NCBI GenBank assembly: GCA_945865315.1
Contig: CAMBDK010000007.1
Location: forward strand, 1-52,173
DNA: 52,173 nucleotides
Reading direction: 5' to 3'
Source of the DNA: Chitinophaga pinensis
GTDB lineage: Bacteria > Bacteroidota > Bacteroidia > 2-12-FULL-35-15
Part shown: piece by piece, positions 1 through 8,300 of the stretch
Numbering within the stretch: position 1 is the stretch's first letter
How the letters are laid out: every line of letters begins with the position of its first letter
Made by a program: the position numbers and the translations under genes
Notes under the pieces: generated by a model
What the model saw: only the letters and a program-made list of their open reading frames with translations
Database searches by the model: none
Told to the model about the DNA's origin: nothing

Positions 1-778
1 CCACCTGAAATTCAACTTTAAAATTGCTGTAGCAAAAGTCATAAATATCTTCCGGTTTTTGGGGTAGCCACTTCTCGGCCTTCATAAGAAGAATCTTTTC
101 ATAAAAAAATGGTCCTGCATCGAACATAAATAAAGAAGCATCGCATAAAGCAATTATATTTAATTTGTCCATTAGTAATTCGGGGTATAATTGTTTAATG
201 ACCAATTCAGCAGATGAGTAGGGTAGTTTTGGAGGCGCAGGAAGGATATTGTTAAACACAATGCTTTCACATAAAAAGGCCATACTTTCCATAATGCTTA
301 TATTTCCAAAACAATAATTTTTTTCTTCATCCACAACATTTAAATAGGTAATATTTATCTTATCTGTAAACAATTTCTGTTTACCATCTTCAAAACAGAC
401 CTTAACTTTACTAATGTTTTTTACACTTTGAATTTCGGAGTTATAGCTGTCACCCAAATATGACTTCCTTAATTCCATATTTATATAAACATTATCCTTA
501 TCGTTAGGGGTAGGAATTATAGGGATGTTGAAGGTCTTTTCAGGGCTTTCTAAAATTACTCCATTACAATATTTAATAAAATCCACTGTATTAGAAATAT
601 TGCTTAACCCTGCAACTGTAGTAATGTCTTGTATGAAATGTATGTATTCATGAAAAAAGATAGCAAATGGAATGTCATCTAATTTATTTAAGTCAGCAAG
701 ATCTTCACTTCGTTCAATGAATATTTTTAAAAAACTGGGTCTATATACCCCCAAAGTTGTGTTTAATTCTTGTCTCAT
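1..778 (-). CDS. HExxH-motif hypothetical protein, cut by the window edge
   Basis: This gene is not recognised. The frame is open from an ATG at 778 down to the window edge (about 259 codons seen, C-terminus missing). An in-frame stop at 809-811 lies just upstream and there is no other ATG between, so the start is well supported. Residues 43-47 read HEYIH, followed by FIQ, which fits a zinc-metallopeptidase HExxH helix. A Glu at about residue 164 in the string MESMAF could be the third zinc ligand in the gluzincin pattern. No signal peptide or membrane segment is visible, so a cytoplasmic protein is likely. It lies on the same strand and downstream of the ATPase remnant at 930-1136 and beside the serine recombinase module, so it is probably cargo of the integrated element. 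The peptidase role is inferred from the motif only; a structural, non-catalytic HExxH is possible. Confidence 0.7.
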   Translation of the reverse strand, partial: MRQELNTTLGVYRPSFLKIFIERSEDLADLNKLDDIPFAIFFHEYIHFIQDITTVAGLSNISNTVDFIKYCNGVILESPEKTFNIPIIPTPNDKDNVYINMELRKSYLGDSYNSEIQSVKNISKVKVCFEDGKQKLFTDKINITYLNVVDEEKNYCFGNISIMESMAFLCESIVFNNILPAPPKLPYSSAELVIKQLYPELLMDKLNIIALCDASLFMFDAGPFFYEKILLMKAEKWLPQKPEDIYDFCYSNFKVEFQV

Positions 779-929
779 TTTATAACAGTCTTCGTTTGAA
801 AGATATTTTTAATATTCAGCACTTCATATAGTCAAAAATAACCCAAAATGGCAGATTCTTGTCTAATCCATTTAGCGGAGGATCTAATTGAAATATAAAG
901 ATAGGAATTCAAGTGCAAAAGTGATATTA

Positions 930-1136
930 TTAGAATATGTCCATCTCCCCTCCCTGATTAAACCGTCCATTTTGAACCGCCTTCCCCTTTTCAGGTACTT
1001 CAATAACCACGTCAACATCATGTTGAAAATGATTAGAACCTCTGAAATTCCCCTCTTTGGTGGTTTGGAATACATAGATAAATGAAACACCCGGATTCTT
1101 CGCTTTTAAAGCATCTAAGTCGTTCGGCCATCCTAT
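930..1136 (-). pseudogene. C-terminal remnant of a RecA/RadA-like P-loop ATPase
   Basis: A 68-codon open frame with a stop at 930-932, bounded upstream by an in-frame stop at 1137-1139, has no ATG at its head. The translation looks strongly protein-like: it contains FIYVFQTTKEGNFRG, then HDVDVVIEVPEKG and ends GRFNQGGEMDIF. This resembles the end of RecA/RadA/DnaB-type ATPase cores in Bacteroidota mobile elements (a beta strand ending in Q-TT-K, a G-F-R-G loop, then a V-D-V-V-I strand). The Walker A and B parts are absent, so the piece is a broken gene. The overlapping 65-68 aa frames on both strands are shadows of it. Family assignment is from memory of the pattern and is uncertain; coding origin is more secure than the family name. 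Confidence 0.5.
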
Positions 1137-1330
1137 TTAGCACAGAAAAAACAAGCTTTCTATTTAGTATTTTATATATACAAATGGTTATTAATTGTTA
1201 CCAATATTTAATAATGTCATTATTATAATCGTACCTAATAGTTTTGAAATGAAATTTTAAAATCATCTGCACATTTGCTTTATAGTTATAAAAGCAATGT
1301 CCAAAATTTCAACCCAAATTTTCCTTCAAA

Positions 1331-1397
1331 AACTGAATCTCAATCAGTTAGTGGTTGATAACTATTTTTCTCAAAAACTTTCACAACTTGTTGATAA
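1331..1397. repeat. Operator-like short repeats upstream of the integrase module
   Basis: AACTGA (1331-1336) is answered by TCAGTT (1344-1349) with a 7-bp spacer, and GTTGATAA occurs twice (1354-1361 and 1390-1397), 36 bp apart. These lie directly upstream of the promoter candidate at 1402-1409. A control region for the helper/recombinase transcript, or a recombinase accessory site, would look like this. The repeats are short and could be chance in AT-rich DNA. Confidence 0.3.
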
Positions 1398-1401
1398 TCA
1401 A

Positions 1402-1409
1402 TATATTTG
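1402..1409 (+). promoter_or_regulatory. Promoter -7 box for the left helper/recombinase pair
   Basis: TATATTTG is a full match to the Bacteroidota -7 box TAnnTTTG. It lies 85 bp before the ATG at 1494. The -33 box is poor (TTTC-like). Because it sits within the short frame at 1297-1491, it also argues that this frame is not a gene. Confidence 0.5.
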
Positions 1410-1493
1410 CATTGGGAGTAAAGGTTCTTTTAGTGCTAAATTTATTGTTCTTTTTCATGTATTAAAAAGCTGTTTCCAGCACCAATTTTAGAA

Positions 1494-1715
1494 ATGAAAT
1501 TTGGAACTGGAAATAGCAAATTATCATTAGCAGAATGCCGGAAAGCAGTTGCTAATGGAGAAATTGTTTACTCCGATGAAGAGCTTATCAAAATCCGTGA
1601 TTGGCTGGATAACATGGCTGATATAGCTTTAGCAATCATTGAGAAAAACGGAGTTGATAATATCAATGAAATTATTGATAGAGCAAACCGTAAAAACAAA
1701 GACGAAATCACATAA
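1494..1715 (+). CDS. Small helical protein paired with a serine recombinase (left copy)
   Basis: A 73-aa protein of unknown function. Its core is clearly related to the 63-aa protein encoded just before the right-hand recombinase: both share the pattern (L/I)SL-EC+K, then Y-(S/T)-D-(E/N)-E-(L/I)-I-(K/E)-IR-WL and then (D/E)IAL near the centre. It is predicted helical, acidic and cytoplasmic, with no signal peptide. The stop is 9 nt before the recombinase ATG at 1725, so the two are almost certainly cotranscribed. A role as partner of the recombinase (directionality factor, DNA-binding accessory protein or regulator) is inference from this conserved pairing; no known domain is recognised. Confidence 0.8.
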   Translation: MKFGTGNSKLSLAECRKAVANGEIVYSDEELIKIRDWLDNMADIALAIIEKNGVDNINEIIDRANRKNKDEIT

Positions 1716-1724
1716 AAAAACAAA

Positions 1725-3287
1725 ATGAAACAGAGGGCTATTATTTATACTCGAGTATCTACCGATGAACAAAACAATGGATATAGCCCTGCCGACCAAA
1801 AAGAACGGCTATACAAGTATTGCGACCAAAACAATATAGAAGTAGTAGCGTTTCACCACGATGATGAAAGCGGAAAATCATTTAATCGTCCTCAATGGTT
1901 GAACATAATGAACTACCTTAAAAAAAATAGTAGTTCGGTAGATTTAATAATATTTATAAAGTGGGATAGGTTTTCTCGGAATATTGCCGAAGCATACATT
2001 ACAATCAAAGCACTCCAAAAATTTGGAGTAGAACCTCAAGCCATAGAGCAACCGCTCAATTTTGAAATACCTGAACAAAAAATAATGTTGGCTATTTATT
2101 TAGCGGCTCCTGAAGTTGATAATGACCGGAGGGCATTAAATGTTTTTCATGGAATGCGCAGAGCTAAAAAAGAGGGACGTTGGTTAGGTCATTTCCCAAA
2201 AGGCTATAAAAATACAAGAGATGATAAAGACAAACCGATAATTGTTCCTGAAGGTGGATTCCAAGAGGCAATCATAAAAAAGGCATTTGCAGAATTTTCA
2301 ACCGGATTATTTAATATTGAGGAGTTAAGGAAAAAACTTTATAAAGAGGGACTTAAACTAACAAAAAATGCTTTTGCGTCCGTATTAAAAAATAAAACTT
2401 ACATTGGAAAAATATTTGTCCATGCTTATAAAGATGAACCTGCACAATGGGTTGAAGGCATTCATCAACCAATAATAGATGATAATACATTTTATGAAGT
2501 TCAGGAAATTTTAGCTGGTAGAAAACGGAATTTTCCAAATAAAGTCCAAACTGTGCGTGATGAACTACCATTAAGAGGATATTTAGAATGTCCAAGATGC
2601 GGAAGGGCTTTAACTGGTTCTGCCTCCACAGGAAGATCAGGCGAAAAATTTTTCTATTACCATTGCAGTAAAGGTTGCAAAGAACGAATTAAGGCAGTTG
2701 ATACTAATGAGGAATTTGCTAAAAAGCTCAAAATGGTACAATACAATGGGCAGATAATTGAGCTTTTTATGAAAACCCTTAAAAACAAATTAAAGTCAAA
2801 CAGTGGCATAAATAAGGTTGAAGTTGAAAAGGTTACCAAAGAGATAGAAAAGAATAAGACACGCCTTATAAACGCCCAAATTTTAATGTTAGATGGCGAA
2901 CTAAATCCAACAGAATACAAAGAAATGAAAATCAAATTGGAGGAAGACTTAATAGGTTTGACAAATGATGAGAACAAATTACGTTCATGTTCAACAACTC
3001 ATGAGAAGCTAATCGACACTTGCAAAAAAGTGGTTCAAAACCTTGATATTGCTTATGACAAAGCGGATTCCCCGACTAAACAGCGTATTGTTGGTTCGAT
3101 ATTCCCTGAAAAGTTCATATTTCAGAATAACCAAGTTCGAACCACAAAAGTTAATGATGTGATAGATAGAATTGTCAATAAAATCAAGGAATCCAAAGGC
3201 AATAAAAAAGGGCAACAATCATTTTATGAATTGTTGCCCTGTAGTGTGGGAGCTACTGGGTTCGAACCAGTGACCCCCGCCTTGTAA
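1725..3287 (+). CDS. Large serine recombinase, tRNA-Val-associated integrase
   Basis: A 520-aa site-specific recombinase of the large serine family. The N-terminal resolvase domain (about 1-150) holds R10 and the nucleophile S12 in YTRVSTDEQ, and D81, R82 and R85 in KWDRFSRN. A recombinase domain follows (about 155-265), then a zinc ribbon with C289, C292, C314 and C318, and a coiled-coil stretch (about 355-440). All catalytic residues are intact. About 60% of residues match the right-hand copy at 50354-51916, ungapped over the first 320. The last 14 or so codons run antisense through the 3' half of tRNA-Val and the stop overlaps the anticodon. The ORF also covers the tRNA's terminator. The tail may be host-derived and not a functional domain. 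Integration and excision of the element is the family role; activity here is inferred. Confidence 0.93.
   Translation: MKQRAIIYTRVSTDEQNNGYSPADQKERLYKYCDQNNIEVVAFHHDDESGKSFNRPQWLNIMNYLKKNSSSVDLIIFIKWDRFSRNIAEAYITIKALQKFGVEPQAIEQPLNFEIPEQKIMLAIYLAAPEVDNDRRALNVFHGMRRAKKEGRWLGHFPKGYKNTRDDKDKPIIVPEGGFQEAIIKKAFAEFSTGLFNIEELRKKLYKEGLKLTKNAFASVLKNKTYIGKIFVHAYKDEPAQWVEGIHQPIIDDNTFYEVQEILAGRKRNFPNKVQTVRDELPLRGYLECPRCGRALTGSASTGRSGEKFFYYHCSKGCKERIKAVDTNEEFAKKLKMVQYNGQIIELFMKTLKNKLKSNSGINKVEVEKVTKEIEKNKTRLINAQILMLDGELNPTEYKEMKIKLEEDLIGLTNDENKLRSCSTTHEKLIDTCKKVVQNLDIAYDKADSPTKQRIVGSIFPEKFIFQNNQVRTTKVNDVIDRIVNKIKESKGNKKGQQSFYELLPCSVGATGFEPVTPAL
3201..3240 (-). terminator. Rho-independent terminator of tRNA-Val
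   Basis: On the minus strand an 11-bp perfect stem (3230-3240 with 3209-3219, loop 10 nt) is followed by a T-rich tract (complement of 3201-3208). It starts 6 nt past the tRNA 3' end. On plus it lies inside the recombinase reading frame and lacks a T tract, so it serves the tRNA and not the recombinase. Confidence 0.8.
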
Positions 3288-3321
3288 GGGCGATGCTCTG
3301 AACCAGCTGAGCTAAGCTCCC
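3247..3321 (-). tRNA. tRNA-Val(TAC)
   Basis: A 75-nt cloverleaf: acceptor GGGAGCT pairs with AGCTCCC, D stem GCTC/GAGC, anticodon loop CTTACAA with anticodon TAC, T arm CTGGGTTCGAACCCAG and discriminator A. No CCA is encoded (next bases are CAC), so CCA would be added by nucleotidyltransferase. The recombinase gene on plus overlaps the tRNA from its 3' end to the anticodon. The tRNA is intact, as expected if an element integrated at its 3' end restores the gene. Confidence 0.95.
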
Positions 3322-3349
3322 ATTTATCTTTTTATTACTAAAAAGTCTG

Positions 3350-3357
3350 CAAATATA
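3350..3357 (-). promoter_or_regulatory. Promoter -7 box for tRNA-Val
   Basis: Read on minus, TATATTTG matches TAnnTTTG exactly and sits 29 bp before the mature 5' end of the tRNA. The -33 region is not clear. Confidence 0.55.
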
Positions 3358-3529
3358 GCTATTTTTTTATTCCATCCCGAATTTTTATTTTATTTTTTTC
3401 ATCTTAAATGAACCCAGTAGGAAGCAAATATAAATACATTTATCTAGTTTCTTGTGCCACAGCTTCACTTCTTTTGTATAAACACTTGGCTTTCAATATA
3501 TTGCAAGTTTGTTGTGTTCTCAGAGTTTA

Positions 3530-4867
3530 TTAAATAACTTCGGCAACAGTAAATGTGCTCCCCCCAATAAATATTAAGTCGCCTACTTCTCCTTGCTTTT
3601 TAGCCTGAGCCAGCGCGTTTTTAACCTCGCCGCAAGCAACACCCTTAAGGCCAAAGGCTTCTGCTTGTATTGCCAAATCTTCAGCGCTTAGCGCCCGAGG
3701 TATGTTTGCATTACAAAAATAGTATTTTGCATCTTTTGGGAGGAGAGCCAAAATTTCATTAAGATCCTTATCTTTCACCATTCCAAGAACAAAATGCAAT
3801 TGCTTGTGTGGGGTATTGCTAATTTGACTTAGTACTTCTTTTATACCAGCTTCATTGTGTCCCGCATCGGCAATAACCAAAGGGTGGGATGATAAAATTT
3901 GCCAACGGCCTAGTAGTCCGGTTTGTTTAATTACATTTTTAATTCCTTCGCGTATATTAATTTCGGAAATATTGAACCCCTTTTCTTTCAGTACATCTAT
4001 GGCGCATAAAACAGGAGGTATATTTTTTTGTTGGTAATGACCTAATAATTCTGTTGTTAAATTTAATAAATATGTCGGTAGCGCAGCCTCAGATAAATAT
4101 AAATTTTTAGGCAGGAAAGCGGCCTTTTTAGTAATATCCATAGATAAAAACAGCTTGCCATTATTAACTTGGCGCATGTTAGTTACACCATAAATTTCAT
4201 TTGCAAAAATCAATAATGCACTATTAATTTTTGCTCTTTCAATAAATATATTTTTAATCTCCAACGCAGCTTCCCCAATAATTACAGGAGTTTTTGGCTT
4301 AATAACGCCAGCCTTTTCTGTTGCTATTTTTTCAAGTGTATTGCCCAATAAATTTGTATGGTCGAAACTGATATTTGTAATAATAGATAATTCGGGGCTA
4401 ATTATATTGGTGGAATCAAGCCTGCCGCCCAAGCCCGTTTCTATTACAGCAATATCAACTTGTTGGGATTCAAAGTATTTAAAAGCAAGCCCAACAGTCA
4501 TTTCGAAAAAAGAAGGTTGAATTTTTTCAAAATCAGACTTGTACGATTTTACAAAATCAACTACATAATTTTGAGATACCATTTCTCCGTTTATTTTTAT
4601 TCGTTCCCTAAAATCTTTTAAATGAGGAGAGGTGTACAAGCCTACCTTATAGCCCGCGCTTTGTAAAACAGATGCCAACATGTGAGAGGTGGAGCCCTTT
4701 CCATTTGTTCCGGCAATATGTATTGACTTAAATTTTTTTTCAGGGTTTTTTAGTAGCTTGCAAATTTTAATTGTATTGTCGAGGTTGTTTTTATACGCAG
4801 CAACGCCTATTCGCTGGTACATGGGAAGCTGGGAGTATAGGTAATCAAGAGTTTTTATGTAATTCAT
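3530..4867 (-). CDS. folC: Bifunctional folylpolyglutamate synthase/dihydrofolate synthase
   Basis: FolC adds glutamate to dihydropteroate and extends folate polyglutamate tails, using ATP, in the cytoplasm. The 445-aa length fits. The P-loop GTNGKGST is at residues 53-60 after a typical N-terminus (a YxRIG motif near residue 18), followed by YTSPHL and the F-E-M-T-V-AF helix; ETGLGGRLDSTN is the Mur-ligase-type metal/substrate region, and DAGHNEAG opens the C-terminal domain. It is a single-gene unit on minus, running toward tRNA-Val with about 200 bp between. A promoter candidate lies at 4912-4919. Confidence 0.96.
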   Translation of the reverse strand: MNYIKTLDYLYSQLPMYQRIGVAAYKNNLDNTIKICKLLKNPEKKFKSIHIAGTNGKGSTSHMLASVLQSAGYKVGLYTSPHLKDFRERIKINGEMVSQNYVVDFVKSYKSDFEKIQPSFFEMTVGLAFKYFESQQVDIAVIETGLGGRLDSTNIISPELSIITNISFDHTNLLGNTLEKIATEKAGVIKPKTPVIIGEAALEIKNIFIERAKINSALLIFANEIYGVTNMRQVNNGKLFLSMDITKKAAFLPKNLYLSEAALPTYLLNLTTELLGHYQQKNIPPVLCAIDVLKEKGFNISEINIREGIKNVIKQTGLLGRWQILSSHPLVIADAGHNEAGIKEVLSQISNTPHKQLHFVLGMVKDKDLNEILALLPKDAKYYFCNANIPRALSAEDLAIQAEAFGLKGVACGEVKNALAQAKKQGEVGDLIFIGGSTFTVAEVI

Positions 4868-5319
4868 TTATATGTATTTCCAAAAAATAAAAAAAGAAGC
4901 ATTATTCTATACAAAAATAGAAGAAAAGGCTGGCACTTTTCAATTAAATATTAATCGTGCACATTGTTTTTAAATGCCGACGTTGTTTTGAAATTTAATT
5001 TTACTGTAATTGATTTTGGCAAAATAATTTTTTAATGAAAAGCTAGCAACAAAAAAAGTATAAAATCAAAGAACGTCGCTAAAATAAGTTAGATTAATGC
5101 CTGTTAATAGAGTTTTTAATAAAACAGGCTCATAAAAATGTCTTGTGTTTGATCGATGGTTTTTTTTTAAATAGATAGTTAAAAGTGTCGAAATAAAAAA
5201 ACATAAATTCATATAAAATCTTTAACTTTAACAAATTTTTTAATTCGAACACTTAAATTAGCATGATTAAAATAAGACTATTAATTTTTATAAGCATTAT
5301 ATCTTCAAGTGATTATTTA
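4868..5319. other. Intergenic region between folC and the PKD-repeat protein
   Basis: Very AT-rich divergent intergenic region. It carries the folC promoter on minus and presumably the promoter of the PKD protein on plus, for which no clear TAnnTTTG box was found. No RNA gene or repeat recognised. Confidence 0.4.
4912..4919 (-). promoter_or_regulatory. Promoter -7 box for folC
   Basis: On minus TATTTTTG matches TAnnTTTG, 45 bp before the folC ATG. A TTG about 21 bp upstream could be the -33 element. Confidence 0.45.
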
Positions 5320-8300
5320 ATGAGCACTTTAAAAAATAAAATAAAATATATTTATCGCCATCCAAAATTACCGATAGCATTAATTTTTCTTGTTTTTTGT
5401 TATAAATCGCAGGCGCAATATTCCTGTTATGATTTAGATTTCGAATCAGGTACGCTTCAAGGTTGGACAACAACAGGAAATGTAGTGATTGACTCTGTTG
5501 GGAACGATTTTTATGGAGGCTTCCCCGTTTCTGCGCCGGGAGGTAACTATTCGGCAAGGGTAGGCTCTAAAACTGATAATACGGAATCTTCCATTTCTAA
5601 AAGTTTCACTGTAACAAGTGCAAATCCAATTTTAACATACAGATATGCGATGGATATATTAAATTATCCCCATACTCCAAACGCTGCCGCTTTAATAACC
5701 ATTGATTTATTGGACAATGTCAACTCTTCGCTACAATGTGGTCATTACGAAGCTTTTTATGCCACAGGAGGAACTCAAGATTTTTTAATTTCATCTCAAC
5801 CCGAAGAAGGTAATCCATTTGGGCAGTGCTGTTTTGGTATAAGTTATCAGCCATGGAGATCTTTAAGTATCGACTTAACACCCTATATCGGCCAAACTTT
5901 AACTGTAAAGGCAACTTGTGAATGGTGCGTTTTTAATACCGACTGGGCATATGCCTATTTCGATTTCGGCTGCACCAATTTTGAAATCCAGCAAGATACA
6001 TCCTTTAAATGTAATGCTTTGGGCACATTATTAATTGCACCTAAAGATTTTGAAAGTTACAGCTGGACAGGTCCTGGCATTGTCTCAGGCCAAACCAACG
6101 ATTCTGCATTTGTTAATCAAACAGGTAATTATACGGTTAACATGCTTACTGCAACTGGTTGCGCAATTTCAAAAACTGTGTTAGTAACAGTAATAGTTCC
6201 TGTAATAAGCGTTTTTGTTGCTGGAGACACTAGCGTTTGTGAGTTAGAGCAAAGTGTACTAACGGCTTCGGGGGGGGTAATATACCAATGGTTAAATAGC
6301 GCTGACACAACCAATACAATTACAATAAGCCCAACAGTGACAACAAACTATAGTGTAATAGTTACAGATACTAACGGTTGTTCAGACACAGCCTCTATAA
6401 AAGTAATAGTGAATTCAAAACCGCAAGCCAATTTTAATCCAAACGACGTTTGCTTAAATTTCCCAACATTATTTACCGATCAGTCGGTCACAACCAACGG
6501 AACAATAACTTCTTGGGCCTGGAATTTTGGCGATGGTAGCCCCACGGAGCTTGCCCAAAACCCCAATCACCTTTATTTAATTGAGGGGGGGTATACAATT
6601 AATTTTATCGTTGCTACAAATTATGGCTGCATTGATACTGCCGTAGGCGCTGTTATGGTGCACACTCTTCCTAATGCTGATTTTGTAGCTAATAATGTTT
6701 GTGATGGAAGCCCTGTTGAATTCGAAGATTTATCAACTATAACAGGTACAGATACGATTCAGTTTTGGACATGGGATTTTGGCGATGCTAGCCCTCTATC
6801 AAATAATCAAAGCCCTACACATATTTATGGTACAGGAGGAACCTACAGCACGCAGCTTATTGTTGTGTCAGACTTTGGTTGCTCTGATTCCGTTTCGAAA
6901 ACGTTTACAATTAATCCTAATCCAATTATAACTTTTACAACTTCAGATGGAGATACCAGCGTTTGTGAGCTAGCGCAAACCGTCCTAACGGCATCGGGAG
7001 GGCTAATATACCAATGGTTAAGCAGCTCAGATATAACGAGCGCAATCACTATAAGCCCAACAACGACAACAAGCTATAGCGTAATAGTTACAGACACTAA
7101 CAGTTGCTCAGATACAGCTTCTATAACAATATTTATAAATTCAAAACCACAAGCCAGCTTTATACCAAACGACGTATGTTTGAATTTTCCAACATTATTT
7201 ACCGACCAGTCTTCTGTAACCAATGGTACAATAACTTCTTGGTCCTGGAATTTTGGCGACGGCAGCCCTATAAACCTTATTCAAAACCCCAATCACCTTT
7301 ATTTAAGTGAAGGAGTTTACACAATAAATTTTATCGTTACTAGTAATTTTGGATGCATTGATACTGTAACAGGCTCTGTTATGGTTCATCCGCTTCCTGA
7401 TGCTGATTTTGAAACTAGTAATGTTTGTGATGGGACCCCTGTTGGATTTGAAGATTTATCAACTATAACAGGAACAGACATGATTCAATTTTGGTCTTGG
7501 GATTTTGGTGATGGCAGCCCTTTATTAAATAATCAAAACCCGGCACATATTTATGATTCAGGAGGAACCTACAGCACGCAGCTAATCGTTGTGTCAGACT
7601 TTGGTTGCACCGATTCTGTTTCAAAAACGTTTAAAATTAATCCTAATCCAATTGTAAATTTTACAGCGGCAGATACAGTTGGGTGCAGCCCAATTTGTGT
7701 AAATTTCCAAAATCTAAGTGCTATCACATCTGGAAATAATATTTCTTATTTTTGGGAAATGGGTGATGGCAGCCCAGCACAATACTTATTAAATGCAAGC
7801 CACTGTTTTTATAACAGCTCCAATTCTGCTTCGCAACAATTTAATATTAGCCTTACTGTTACCTCCGACAGCGGATGCATTACCAAGGCTGTGAAAATAA
7901 ATAATATAATAGTTAACCCCAATCCTCTTGCAAGTTTTTATACCTTAAATCAATCGACCTCTATTATTGACCCTATTGTTTTTTATTCCAACTTATCAAT
8001 AGGGGCAAGCTCTTGGGATTGGGATTTTGGTGACCTTAGCGGCTCTTTGCTGGAGAATCCTATTTCTCATACCTACAACGATACAGGGATGTTTGTAAAT
8101 TCACTTACAGTAAAAAACAGCTTTAACTGTTATGATACAGCTTACCAAAAAGTTTGGGTTAACCAGGACTGGGTAGTTTATATTCCTAACTCTTTCTCTC
8201 CTAATCGCGATAACCAGAACGAAACATTTCAAGCTTTTGGTTCTGGTATTATTACTTACGAAATGTCAATCTTAGATCGCTGGGGGAAGGAAGTTTACCA

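Larger units (their letters stand above)
779..1493. other. Non-coding stretch at the element edge with a gene remnant and operator-like repeats
   Basis: Apart from the ATPase remnant (930-1136) this stretch shows no convincing gene. The part from 1140 to 1300 is AT-rich without a recognisable feature. The part from 1331 to 1409 carries short inverted and direct repeats and a promoter that appears to drive the helper/recombinase pair. Confidence 0.5.

Noticed and set aside
884-1090. 65- and 68-aa overlapping frames on both strands
   Set aside because: Shadows of the better ATPase-remnant frame on minus (930-1136), which has a clear protein pattern.
1297-1491. 64-aa frame ending 2 bp before the left helper gene
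   Set aside because: It contains the operator-like repeats and the TATATTTG promoter box of the helper gene, has no recognisable protein pattern and has no counterpart at the right module.
3247-3287. GFEP-containing C-terminal tail as a functional protein domain
   Set aside because: This string is the usual antisense translation of a tRNA T arm and appears by chance in many gene calls; significance here rests only on the shared position and phase.
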